Source: Coriolopsis trogii
Taxonomy: Eukaryota; Basidiomycota; Agaricomycetes; Polyporales; Polyporaceae
DNA: 64,000 bases
Reading direction: 5' to 3'
Assembly (NCBI GenBank): GCA_020543525.1
Contig: JAHYIO010000004.1
Span: forward strand, 1,364,001-1,428,000
In this document: positions 53,974 to 63,702 of the stretch, one piece after another
Layout of the letters: the number at the start of each line of letters is the position of its first letter
How positions within the stretch are numbered: position 1 is the first letter of the stretch
The notes under the pieces: generated by a model
Seen by the model: the letters and a program-made list of their open reading frames with translations, nothing else
The model's database searches: none
What the model was told of the DNA's origin: nothing
Translations under genes and position numbers: made by a program

Positions 53974-55738
53974 TATTGAATCGAGTGATCCCAGTCCCCA
54001 GGACAAGCGGGTGGTAAGTAAAATTGAAAAAAAAAAATACCGTGATAGATACTCACAATCGTCCGGTTCCACCCTCTGAATGCCATGTGTCGGCCGGGCA
54101 CGTTTTGCAGGGCCCGGACCACTCTTCTTCGACTAGACATTATTCATGATGTTAGCAAATCAATACATAAAAAAAGAACACAATATACCTGAGGGCTATC
54201 CACATCAGTGCCACTTGACACTGAGTGGGACTTCTTGCGTTTCTTGGCCAACGTGTGGGTGGATGGCGACACCGGCTCGGCCACCAGTTCGGGCGCCGGC
54301 CCGGCCCGCGGCTCGGCTCCCTCTAAATCCTTATTGGGGACTTCCCTTTTTTTCTTGTACACGTCGAAAAACCCGTTCTCCCACCAATCTGGAATGGGCA
54401 TCTTGGCGAAGTCGCTGTTTTGATGATATTCCCTGGGGTGCCTTTTTTGCAGGGAGGCGTCTTTGAACCAGCAATAAAGCCGGTACGTCGCCTTGTCGGG
54501 GCCGGTCTGGAACGAGGGGCTGAAGGAGCAGGTGATCTTGCCCCCAGCGCATCCATTGCATGTTGGTCTGTTCCCCAGGTTGACCAAACACAGCAGTCCA
54601 CGTGTTTTGCAGTGAGAGCACTTGATTGGCTGGCGTATTCTGGTGAGATGGAGAAAAAGATGAAAAAAATAAAAAATTGCACCGGTCAGAACCAGTCGTC
54701 TACCAAAGGATTATCCAAGTCCAAGGCCCGATAGATTAGCGAGGTCCCTTGTGATTGTGGTTGAGCACATTTTTTTTGGCTTAGGGACGATGACGGAGTG
54801 CGTTGGACGTGAATCCCCTCTGAGACCGTGTCATCATCCCGGACGACGTAGGTTGGGCCTCCGGGTCCGGAGCCGGGTGAATGGCTGGGGAAGGGGCAGC
54901 AGCCGAGATTGCGACAAAGGATTGTCGACGGGATGGGGTAGGCGTGGGTGGCGCTGCGGAGGAGGGGATGGATGGTGGACGAGGTGGAATCTTCAGGGTC
55001 AAATTTCATTGACCCTCGCTGGACGGTTCACCCTGGGGAACGGTGGTGGTGGGTGCGTGGGGTGCAGGTGGGGGTGCGTTCGGGTCGGGCATGGGTGCAA
55101 ATCGGACGGACTTGTTCGACAACTCGAGCACCGCAGATAGACACCGACTGGGTGGGGTGGACTGGAGCACAGTCACCCGCTGTGGAGCATCGTCTGGGCA
55201 GGATAGGCTGGGGCCGACCGTCATTGTTGCCCAGGTGCCCGATGCCTAATGGGAACACAGGACTTGGGCCGATGAGGAGGCAGTCGGTGCAGAGACCGCC
55301 AGCCCACGAATACTACTTGCAGGATGAGCGACCGCTGGATAGTGCTCAAAAGAAAATTCTATCAACCCAATAAAATAGAAAATACTCACCTGGACGTGTC
55401 CACCATCCTTGCACAATAGGCGGCTCGTGGTATTCCTTGTCCAACATGAACAGACAGCTGATCCAGTCTGGCATGCCCTCGAGATCGATCGCATCCAAGT
55501 CTATCTCGCGGCCGGGTCGCTGAAAGGCCAGATTGTTCTGATGAAGTAGTGCGGTGACAAATGGAGGAACGAGCGTTGGAGACTGTATGCCTTTTGCGGT
55601 GGTGATGAGGGACTTGAGCATGGTGGAGAATTGTAACGCCCATGGCGCCCGGTCCGGATAGGCGACCGAAGGACGCTTGCGCCACGCGCAGAGGCATTGA
55701 AAAGCCAGCTCATTGAGTGCAGAGTTGCAGGCAGCCAT
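53974..55738 (-). pseudogene. Gene Y, 5' part: Zn2Cys6-like protein interrupted by element E
   Basis: Exon 1 (55738 to about 55391) encodes MAACNSALNELAFQCLCAW and ends DKEYHEPPIVQGWWTRP at a GTGAGT donor. Later exons encode a Pro-rich disordered region with an in-frame TGA at 55008-55010, then a cysteine cluster C-x2-C-x6-C-x9-C-x2-C-x6-C (54620-54528). That spacing fits the Zn(II)2Cys6 binuclear cluster of fungal DNA-binding proteins, although the basic residues between cysteines differ from classical members. The last exon before the insertion reads GPGPAKRARPTHGIQRVEPDD, with a donor after it; element E sits in that intron. The 3' part is at 47165-47848. Intron limits in the middle were not all fixed. 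Confidence 0.55.
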
Positions 55739-56000
55739 AGGAAGAATACAGGAGAGTATAGGTTGGCGAACAGAGGGGAAAAGTTGAGCGGAGGGGTCAA
55801 TGGGAGACCTCGAGTCTTAACAGTGGTCGCCGTCCAAAGTCCTCTATTCTAGACGCCCATATCCAGCCGGGCCGAAAAAGAAAGCGCACGCATGGACCAG
55901 GTATTCCACATTCATTGTTCGACTTCAATGGTTCTCTGAGGTCCAAAAAAAACGAGACTTGCTTTGACTCCTCACCCTTCCTCCCATACGTTCGCCAAAC
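55739..56000. other. Short spacer between divergent genes Y and X
   Basis: 262 bp between the minus-strand start of gene Y and the plus-strand start of gene X; presumably contains both promoters. No motif was recognised. Confidence 0.35.
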
Positions 56001-56164
56001 ATGACCAAGGTTTGTGTCCTCTCCCAACGACGTCTGGGCCGAGCCACAGAGACTTATCCTCATGCATTTCTAGCCACACTACCCCCGCAAAAAGGGAAAA
56101 TCAAGGTCTTAAGCCCCAAGGGATACTGCAAACACCAAAACTGGGGTGACGAGTGGCAGCAGTA

Positions 56165-57784
56165 CAGTGGCTTACATAACTGTTTCCAAGATTGTGACTT
56201 TCCGACGAAAATGTATATATCTCTGTATATACCTGGTATATAAATATGCAATAAATTGCGTTGGATAGACCTGCTTCCTAGCTATTCAGCAAACAAAGTT
56301 TCATGCAATTCTGCCCAGACCTTGCTTAGATATTGAGCACTCTTTGGTTGCTACTCTTGGAAACAGTTTTGGAAGTGGTGCTGCAAAAAGGCATAATACA
56401 TAACTTTAGTACTTAGTATACCCTCCCTTTGCCCTCAATACAGCCTGGATCCTATCAGGCATACTCTCAATCAACTTCTGACACTTCTGAACTGAAATTG
56501 CCTCCCATTCCACCTGCACCCGCTCCCACAACTCCTTGATCGAGGTTGGTGGCTTTTCATACCCTGCGAGCTTGCGTTTAAGGACATCCCAGAGATGCTC
56601 GATGGGGTTGAGGTCAGGAGATTGTGGGGGCCACTCCATGACTTGAATCTTGTTCTCTTTGAAGCACCGTTTGGCCTTTTTGCTAGTATGCTTGGGGTTG
56701 TTGTTCTGCTGGAAGGTGATGTCATCGAGGTTGTAGTCCCAGTTGTAAAGGGAATTGAGCAGTTCATCCTCCATAATGTTGACATAGAGCTCCGTATCCA
56801 TGGGTCCAATGATCCTGCATGAATGGCCTGTCCCCTTCCACCCAAAACAGCCCCAAAACATCAGGTTTCCTCCACCAAACTTGAGGGTGCCATCCACAAG
56901 GCGGTCACTGAGCCCCTCTCCCTTCTTCTTCCACACATATTTCCTCCCATCTGACCCCACCCTGTTGACCTTGGTCTCATCTGACCAAACCACCCCCTTC
57001 CAGTCCTCCACAGTCCAGTCCTTCTTTGAGAGAGCAAAGGCATACCGCTTAGCCCTATGGGTAGCCTTGAGCTGAGGCCGTTTCTTCTTCACTACTGCCC
57101 TCATGCCTGCAACCTTGAGTGCACGACGGATGGTCTGGACAGAGATGTTCCCAAGGAAGGTATCCTTGATGCTTCGGTGGACTTCAACAGCAGTATCGGC
57201 TTTCCCGGTCTCGATAAGTCGGGTAGCATGTCGGATAGTGGTAGGGGAGAGAAGGGATGGACGGCCACCCTGAGACTTGGGCACCTCAGGACAGTGTTCA
57301 GAGCAAAGTTTGCTGATCTGACTCCTACTAACACCAGTCTGAGTGTGGATATGAGTGATAGAATGGCCCTGGCGGGCAAGGGAGATGATGTTGTTGACAG
57401 TAGTGTTGGAGAGAGGAGGATGCATGATGAGGGCAGGAAAGAAAGGTCTGCTCTACTGGCAGATGACCTGGTATGATGCTATTAAACATTACCTAACATA
57501 TTCTCACAGTACCATGTGACCTTTGCTACAGGATTGGCAATCCATTGAATTTATATGGGGGAGCCCAGCACCACTTCCAAAACTGTTTCCAAGAGTAGCA
57601 ACCAAAGAGTGCTCAATATCTAAGCAAGGTCTGGGCAAAATTGCATGAAACTTTGTTTGCTGGATAGCTAGGAAGCAGGTCTATCCAACGCAATTTATTG
57701 CATATTTATATACCAGGTATATACAGAGATATACACATTTTCGTTGGAAAGTCACAATCTTGGAAACAGTTATGTAAGCCACTG
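56165..57784 (-). mobile_element. Tc1/mariner transposon, 1620 bp, with 219-bp TIRs
   Basis: TIRs 56165-56383 and 57566-57784 begin CAGTGGCTTACATAACTG and are nearly identical. The element is flanked by TA on both sides (56163-56164 and 57785-57786), the Tc1/mariner target. A single transposase gene lies inside on the minus strand. TIRs of 219 bp are long for the family. Confidence 0.93.
56406..57425 (-). CDS. Tc1-type DDE transposase with a substituted catalytic Asp
   Basis: 339 residues, uninterrupted. Amino-terminal helix-turn-helix motifs (TVNNIISLARQGHSITHIHT and a second around RRALKVAGM) form the paired-like DNA-binding region. Catalytic motifs are VVWSDETKVN (first Asp), FQQNNNPKHTS (second position) and QSPDLNPIEHLW (third, Glu, DD34E spacing). 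Family members have FQQDN at the second position; here the Asp is Asn (a GAC to AAC change), which should abolish cleavage. The open frame and near-identical TIRs indicate a young copy, perhaps mobilised in trans. Confidence 0.92.
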   Translation of the reverse strand: MHPPLSNTTVNNIISLARQGHSITHIHTQTGVSRSQISKLCSEHCPEVPKSQGGRPSLLSPTTIRHATRLIETGKADTAVEVHRSIKDTFLGNISVQTIRRALKVAGMRAVVKKKRPQLKATHRAKRYAFALSKKDWTVEDWKGVVWSDETKVNRVGSDGRKYVWKKKGEGLSDRLVDGTLKFGGGNLMFWGCFGWKGTGHSCRIIGPMDTELYVNIMEDELLNSLYNWDYNLDDITFQQNNNPKHTSKKAKRCFKENKIQVMEWPPQSPDLNPIEHLWDVLKRKLAGYEKPPTSIKELWERVQVEWEAISVQKCQKLIESMPDRIQAVLRAKGGYTKY

Positions 57785-58027
57785 TATGTCCCCTCTGCCG
57801 ATGGCACAATGGTTCAGCGATCTCCTCACTGAGCAAACAGAGCCGAACCGTCCCCAAACCCACTCCTGGTCCCCAGTGGGCCGGACGTTTCCAGCCTTGC
57901 CGATCTCAAACTGGCAGGAGAAACGTGTCGCTGAGGTGTGTAATGACCATAGCGCAGTTAACCTCTCACAATCTGACCACCCGATTCCCTCCAGTATACC
58001 GGCACGAACAAAGGCGACCAAGGCAAC

Positions 58028-58515
58028 TGTTACAACCTACCCTTACTTCTGACCAGTATCGTCTTGTTCCTTACCATTTCGTCGCGTCCTCTGTCCCTTG
58101 TCGTCATCCTGCTTACTCTTCGTCTTCCTGCATGCATTGTTCGTCTTTTCGTCATCACCTTTACATATGCTTAATCATCTTTGCTATCTATATCTCCTTG
58201 CTCAGTCAGCCCATCTATATATAAACCCAGATCTGTCAGCTCAGCTATATATAACCCCTGCTCAGTCATCCACAGCCTCATGACTCCATTTCTATGGTAC
58301 TGCCATGACACTATACCATTTATGGCAGGCTATGTTGTACTATATATAATAGCCGAGGTTTCCATCAAGGAACCCCAGCTTTGATCTTCTCGTTTACCTA
58401 ATCTGTACCATCAGGCTTCCGAATAGAACAGTATTCTATTCGCTCTTCACATCTTTGTGACATCTCGCTGCGTGCTCGAAGGCCGTAGCATCCCTCGCTT
58501 AGACTGATCTTAACA
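58028..58515 (+). repeat. 5' LTR of Ty3 copy 2
   Basis: 488 bp, mirror of 38359-38846 with few differences; starts TGTTACAACC and ends GATCTTAACA. Confidence 0.9.
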
Positions 58516-58573
58516 TTAGATCGAAGCTCTGGATTCCTCACCCACCGACGGTGCAAGGACAAGTCTCCGAAGG

Positions 58574-59184
58574 AGAGTAGCTCAAACGCTACAATCCGCA
58601 ACATACAGGATTAGCAGAAGGCTCAACATATCAACAGGAAGCCAGTCAGGATTCTTAGGCACGGTCATAGACAAAAGAACCTCAGATATCAGGGCACGAA
58701 CAATAGAAGAAGAAGAATGGATCTTAGCTGAAGAATCCACATGGGGAATCTTTACCAAAAGAAGCATCAGAACTTCAAGTTCCGGGAATTCAGTACCCAC
58801 TATCTATGATTGGGAGTGGTTGGAAAACCAGATCCGTCTTGTCCAGCATAACGCCCAGATTCTGGAAAACTACGTGCGATAACACCTGCAAATAGACAGC
58901 CAAACAGGAGTAGAATTGCGATACGTGGCCTATCACGCTTTGGAAGCACACCGATACGTTTACGGTCATTTCCAATATCTGCCATCTCTGTTTCCCAATC
59001 CAACGTTCCAAGCTTGGCTTGAATCACAGATCGCTGATCTTCTCAATATCATTGACATAACCGATACTTATTTGCCCAGAAGAGAGGACCATCCGTTGTT
59101 CCGTTGCTACCAGGAACACATTGCAGCAAGGAACCTAATCATCGAGTGGGAACTCGACACTCCTATCTATCCCCATCAGCATTA
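58574..59184 (+). CDS. Ty3 ORF0 upstream of gag (copy 2)
   Basis: Counterpart of the copy 1 ORF0: an acidic helical reading frame with WEWLENQIRLVQHNAQI and YVAYHALEAHRYVYGHF, interrupted by TAA at about 58880. The same stop in both copies suggests it predates their insertion, or that translation begins after it. Confidence 0.45.
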
Positions 59185-59416
59185 GTGGATGAGTTGGGTA
59201 ACAAACCTAACGTGCAGCCAGAAGTTACATCGGTACAACAGAAACACATCCAAAGACGTCTATTACCACATCATGAACGCAGAGTGGGGAACTTGCACAT
59301 ACCAGCCTTGTCCAAATAGGCTGCTAGAAGGACCACCACTGCCTGAGGGAATTTGAGCACCCTATTTCAAACCAACTAAGAACGACCAACCAAGCGGAAC
59401 GAAATACATAAAACCT

Positions 59417-60910
59417 GTGGCAAGGGTAGTATCCAGAAATCGAACTCCAGCACCAACCCCAGGGAAATCAAACATACCACTTCCCATCGCTAATATACCG
59501 GAAATCAGAAGATCATCACTACCTGAACCAGAACCACAAGCAGAAGAACCTCCCACGGCAGAAGGACCAGCCAAAGGGAACTCTTCTTCAGAAGAATCAG
59601 ACAGGGAAGCAGAAACTATCATTATCCAACCAACGGATCCCACGCTAGTACCCGAGATGTCGGCAACGTATTCCATCTCATCACTAGTACGGCACGCATC
59701 AGAAGAATCATCCCAACCGGAAGTAGAACCATGCGGATTACTGGCCATGGCTGCTGAAGAAGCAAGGCAAACAAGGGCAAGACTGGATCGAGAAGACGAA
59801 GAAGAACTTAGAGAATGGCGAGAAGGACGACGACGTCCAGAAGAACCAGGAGGCCCTGGAGGTCCAGAAGGACCTCACAGACCAGGAGGTCCCAGAGACC
59901 CAGAAGGCCCTGGCGGACCCCACGGACCAGGAGGTCCTGGAGCGCCCCAAGGCCCAGGAGGTCCAGGAGAACCGGATGAAGACCCATCAGATGATGGCAT
60001 TGGCGGCAACAAAGACCAATTTGTCATTCCCAAAATAGCCGGCAAAGCTCGGGTCAAAGAACCGAGACTATTTGAAGGGAAAAGGGAAGAAGCGCGGCAA
60101 TTCCTGCGAGACCTGTACCTTCTATTCGAAGGAAGGCCAAGCGATTATGTCACTAATTGTGCCAGAATTGTCACGGCACTCTCATATATCGGCGGAAAAG
60201 CAGAATGGTGGGTCGACACCCTGGTATGGGTCGCCCAGGAAAAGAAGGCCATTGGAATCTCCAAAGGACTAGGAACATGGGAAGCTTTTGAAAACCGATT
60301 CCTTGCGGTTTTTGCACCAATCAAGGAAAAAGTGGTAGCATCAGTTCAACTCACAAATCTCAAATTCTACAACTACAAGATCATTGATGAGTTCCATGCG
60401 GAATTTGTGCAACTTAGCCAGCTAGCCGACATCAAAAAAGACACGGCATTGCTAGCAATTTATCAACTCAAACTCCCACATTATCTCCGACAACAAGTGG
60501 CGCTCATCCATCCAAGAGTTCAAACCATAACCGATTGGTTTGATCGGGTCACGGAATTACAACACTCCTATACTCGGAACCTGGCCATAGACGAAGTCCA
60601 GGGAAGCCGAAGAATAAGACTAGGGATGGAACGCAACACCAATTTTAGAGGAAGGTTTACGAGAAATCCCACCGTCCGAGCAATTATTACTAATCGGCTA
60701 GACCAGAAGATGCGTGAAGATCTCATGCAACGTAATGCGTGCTTCTATTGCCGAGAAGAAGGACATCAAGTGGCACAATGTCCAAAGAAGAAGAGGGTTC
60801 CCAATCAGAAAGCTAGGGTCGTGGAAGAAGAAGAAGGAGAACCAACGGAAGAAGCCTATATTGAGGCCATCGGTTCTGAGTCAACTGACTATAACGAGAA
60901 GGATTTTTGA
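59417..60910 (+). CDS. Ty3 Gag polyprotein (copy 2)
   Basis: 497 codons colinear with copy 1, including the collagen-like Gly/Pro run and zinc knuckle CFYCREEGHQVAQC. The codon at 59417 is GTG where copy 1 has ATG, so the start is altered in this copy; no other lesion was seen. It ends GAT TTT TGA at 60910, with the T5 slippery run at 60904-60908. Confidence 0.88.
   Translation: MARVVSRNRTPAPTPGKSNIPLPIANIPEIRRSSLPEPEPQAEEPPTAEGPAKGNSSSEESDREAETIIIQPTDPTLVPEMSATYSISSLVRHASEESSQPEVEPCGLLAMAAEEARQTRARLDREDEEELREWREGRRRPEEPGGPGGPEGPHRPGGPRDPEGPGGPHGPGGPGAPQGPGGPGEPDEDPSDDGIGGNKDQFVIPKIAGKARVKEPRLFEGKREEARQFLRDLYLLFEGRPSDYVTNCARIVTALSYIGGKAEWWVDTLVWVAQEKKAIGISKGLGTWEAFENRFLAVFAPIKEKVVASVQLTNLKFYNYKIIDEFHAEFVQLSQLADIKKDTALLAIYQLKLPHYLRQQVALIHPRVQTITDWFDRVTELQHSYTRNLAIDEVQGSRRIRLGMERNTNFRGRFTRNPTVRAIITNRLDQKMREDLMQRNACFYCREEGHQVAQCPKKKRVPNQKARVVEEEEGEPTEEAYIEAIGSESTDYNEKDF
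60901..60910 (+). other. Likely -1 frameshift site between gag and pol (copy 2)
   Basis: Same GGATTTTTGA sequence as in copy 1; slipping back one base gives TTG ACA GGA in the pol frame. Confidence 0.5.
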
Positions 60911-63702
60911 CAGGACGACTCGCCCCGACGCCGGGATCGTCTGAAATTTGGGACTACACTATTTCCTTTGTAACAATTGGCGAATCAAAAAAATCAGCAT
61001 ATCTATTAACTGGTTACATCGAAAATGGCCCCAAAGTCGTCGGAATCAAGGCTCTGTTTGACTCAGGAGCCGATGCAACAATCATCAATCAACAAATCAT
61101 TGATCAATATCATTTATCTACAACTCGGCTACCCCACCCAATTCGATTTCGGAATGCGGACAATAGCATTAACACCATTGGAACAGTAACTCATCGACTG
61201 GAAACCAACTTCATTATTCGAGGTCACAGTCTACCTACCAATTTCTATGTTGCCAATCTCGGGAGAGACAATGCCATATTAGGGGTACCATGGATCAAGA
61301 AGTATAATCCCCAAATAGACTGGACTACCGGTATATTCCAATTCGATCCCAGATTGGTCAAAAGGCAACAGATGATCCGCGATTATCAGAAAAGGCATGA
61401 ACCACCCCCAGGAGTACTCATGTGGGGATTGGAAACAACTTCCGTTTCCGGATCACAAGATGGAGTAATTGCCTATAACCAAATCGAGGCATGGGAAGAG
61501 GAAGACCGATGGAGTCAATCTGGAAGTGCAACTATCGGGAAACTATGGAAGAAGCAAAACCAGGCTAGCCTGTTTGTTAACCGAGTCACCAAAGCAACGG
61601 AACTGGCCATTCAAGCAATGCAGAACAAAAATACACGAGATCCAAAAGAATTTCTGCCAGAATACCTTCATCAATACAAATACATATTCGAAAAGAAGTC
61701 AGCGGAACGGTTCCCAGACTCAAGACCATGGGACCATGCAATAGATCTAAAACCGGAATTCAAACCAAAGGATTGCAAAATATATCCATTATCCCTAATG
61801 GAGAGAAAGGAACTCGACAAATTTATAGACGAAAATCTAGCAAAGGGATATATCCGACCATCCAAGTCACCCATGGCTTCCCCTTTCTTCTTTGTCCAGA
61901 AAAAGGATGGAAGCATGCGGCCAATTCAAGATTATTGTTATCTAAACGATGGGACAATAAAAAATGTATATCCACTACCACTGATCTCAGACTTAACAGA
62001 CCAACTGGCAGAAGCCAAGATTTTCTCCAAACTAGACGTACGAGCTGGATACAATAATGTTCGCATCAAAGATGGGGACCAGTGGAAAGCAGCATTCAAA
62101 ACACCGAGAGGACTATTCGAGCCCACCGTTATGTTCTTTGGGCTATGCAACGCACCAGCCACATTCCAAGCCATGATGAACGACATTTTCCGGGACTACC
62201 TATCTGAAGGATGGATAGTAATCTACATGGACGATATACTGATATTTTCTCAAACTATTCCAGAATATCGGAAAAGAACCGAACTAGTAATTAAAAGACT
62301 CGGAGAACATGATCTCTATCTCAAGGCAGAAAAATGTGAATTTGAGGTAACAGAAGTTGAATTTCTAGGAGCAATCATCAAACCAGGACAAATCACAATG
62401 GACCCAGTTAAACTGGAAGGTCTAGCCCAATGGCCGATACCAACTACCATCAAACAAGTGCAAAGTTTTCTAGGGTTTGGAAATTTCTATAGAAGATTCA
62501 TTCAGAACTATTCTCATCTGGCAAAACCATTAACCGAACTAACAAGAAAGGGGCAAAAGTTTGAGTGGTCGCAAGAATGTCAAAAAGCATTTGATACACT
62601 CAAGGCCAAGTTCCAAGAAGCATCTATTCTACAAATACCCGACGTCGAAAGACCATTCCAAATTGAATGTGATGCCTCCAAGGTGGCAACAGGGGCAGTA
62701 TTACGACAATTAGGGACTGATGGGCTATGGCATCCTTGCGCCTATCTTTTTAAAACATTTTCTGAACCAGAAAGAAATTACCAGATCTATGACAGAGAAT
62801 TACTAGCAATCATCCGAGCACTGGAAGCATGGAGACATTACCTTCAAGGTGCAAAACATCCAGTGCAAATCCTATCGGACTATAAGAATTTGACTTACTT
62901 CAGATCAGCACAGAAATTAAACCGACAACAAGCAAGATGGAGTCTATATTTGTCACAATTCAACGTCCAATTAATATACCAACCAGGCAAAACAATAACT
63001 CAAGCGGACGCTCTGTCAAGAAGAGCGGACCATGACCCAGGAAATCATGACAACGAAGAAGTAACCTTGCTACCTAACGAATTATTTGTTAACAGCATCA
63101 ACATCAAACTACAAGAAAGAATTCGGGATACAACATCAAGGGATCGTATAGTCATGGAATCTACAAACAACCTGTGGCATCTCAAGAAAAAGCCACTTAT
63201 CGGCAACAATGAAGATTGGAAAATGGACAACGGCATCGTGATGTTTAAGGGGAGGGTATACGTACCACCAAATCTTGATCTTCGACAAGAAGTGGTCAGA
63301 CTGCATCACAATCCCGCAGTAATGGGACATCCAGGCATCCAGAAAATGTACGAACTGGCATCAAGAGAATACTGGTGGCCGGATATGCGCCACTTCGTCA
63401 CCCAATATGTCAAGGGATGTGCGACTTGTCAAACAGCAAAAGTCAACACACATCCTACCAAAACCGGATTAATGCCGATTCCACATGCACACAATCTTCG
63501 ACCATTCAGTACTATCACTATGGATTACGTCACAGCTCTACCAGAATCCAATGGCTTTGACGCAATACAAGTGGTAGTTGATCATGACGTAACTAAAGCT
63601 ATTGTGTTGACAGCATGCAACCAGTGCCATGGACACAGCCAAGATGCTGGAGCAAGACGTATACAAACAATTCGGTTTATCAGACCGAATTATCTCCAAT
63701 AG
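60907..63702 (+). CDS. Ty3 pol: protease, RT, RNase H, integrase amino half (copy 2)
   Basis: Domain order and motifs as in copy 1: DSGA protease, DYCYLN (Arg to Cys), YMDDIL, CDASKVATGAVL in RNase H, HHCC integrase zinc domain. RNase H here has the usual Gly where copy 1 has Glu (KVATEAVL). The frame breaks at the same place near 63625. Confidence 0.92.
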   Translation: MTGRLAPTPGSSEIWDYTISFVTIGESKKSAYLLTGYIENGPKVVGIKALFDSGADATIINQQIIDQYHLSTTRLPHPIRFRNADNSINTIGTVTHRLETNFIIRGHSLPTNFYVANLGRDNAILGVPWIKKYNPQIDWTTGIFQFDPRLVKRQQMIRDYQKRHEPPPGVLMWGLETTSVSGSQDGVIAYNQIEAWEEEDRWSQSGSATIGKLWKKQNQASLFVNRVTKATELAIQAMQNKNTRDPKEFLPEYLHQYKYIFEKKSAERFPDSRPWDHAIDLKPEFKPKDCKIYPLSLMERKELDKFIDENLAKGYIRPSKSPMASPFFFVQKKDGSMRPIQDYCYLNDGTIKNVYPLPLISDLTDQLAEAKIFSKLDVRAGYNNVRIKDGDQWKAAFKTPRGLFEPTVMFFGLCNAPATFQAMMNDIFRDYLSEGWIVIYMDDILIFSQTIPEYRKRTELVIKRLGEHDLYLKAEKCEFEVTEVEFLGAIIKPGQITMDPVKLEGLAQWPIPTTIKQVQSFLGFGNFYRRFIQNYSHLAKPLTELTRKGQKFEWSQECQKAFDTLKAKFQEASILQIPDVERPFQIECDASKVATGAVLRQLGTDGLWHPCAYLFKTFSEPERNYQIYDRELLAIIRALEAWRHYLQGAKHPVQILSDYKNLTYFRSAQKLNRQQARWSLYLSQFNVQLIYQPGKTITQADALSRRADHDPGNHDNEEVTLLPNELFVNSINIKLQERIRDTTSRDRIVMESTNNLWHLKKKPLIGNNEDWKMDNGIVMFKGRVYVPPNLDLRQEVVRLHHNPAVMGHPGIQKMYELASREYWWPDMRHFVTQYVKGCATCQTAKVNTHPTKTGLMPIPHAHNLRPFSTITMDYVTALPESNGFDAIQVVVDHDVTKAIVLTACNQCHGHSQDAGARRIQTIRFIRPNYLQ

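Larger units (their letters stand above)
47961..55184. repeat. Giant palindrome: two 3555-bp arms, 114-bp spacer
   Basis: Left arm 47961-51515 and right arm 51630-55184 are reverse complements about a centre at 51572.5, with only a very few mismatches seen (for example near 51067/52078). The spacer is 51516-51629. The arms contain 1.2 kb of gene Y plus about 2.3 kb of element E. Outer edges: CACAGCGGGTGACTG follows GTTCCGCGCG at left, while GAGCATCGTCTGG follows the arm at right. Confidence 0.95.
56001..58027 (+). pseudogene. Gene X, 5' part, broken by a Tc1 element and ending at Ty3 copy 2
   Basis: Exon 1 from ATG at 56001 (MTKVCVLSQRRLGRATETYP) runs to ...QNWGDEWQ at 56161. The Tc1 element interrupts at TA 56163-56164, inside what reads GTATGT, a splice donor, once the element is removed. 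A candidate acceptor TTCAG at 57813-57817 gives an exon beginning DLLTEQTEPNRPQTHSW in the frame that continues to 58027 (...PARTKATKA). This would be a 34-nt intron, which is unusually short and tentative. The frame then continues into the repeat region at 30556-29566 if the Ty3 flanks are rejoined. The three pieces total 1362 nt, a whole number of codons, about 453 residues. The function is unknown. Confidence 0.55.

Noticed and set aside
47961..55184. The palindrome as a simple pair of transposon terminal inverted repeats
   Set aside because: The arms include 1.2 kb of host gene Y beyond the element end, so they are a later inverted duplication rather than TIRs.
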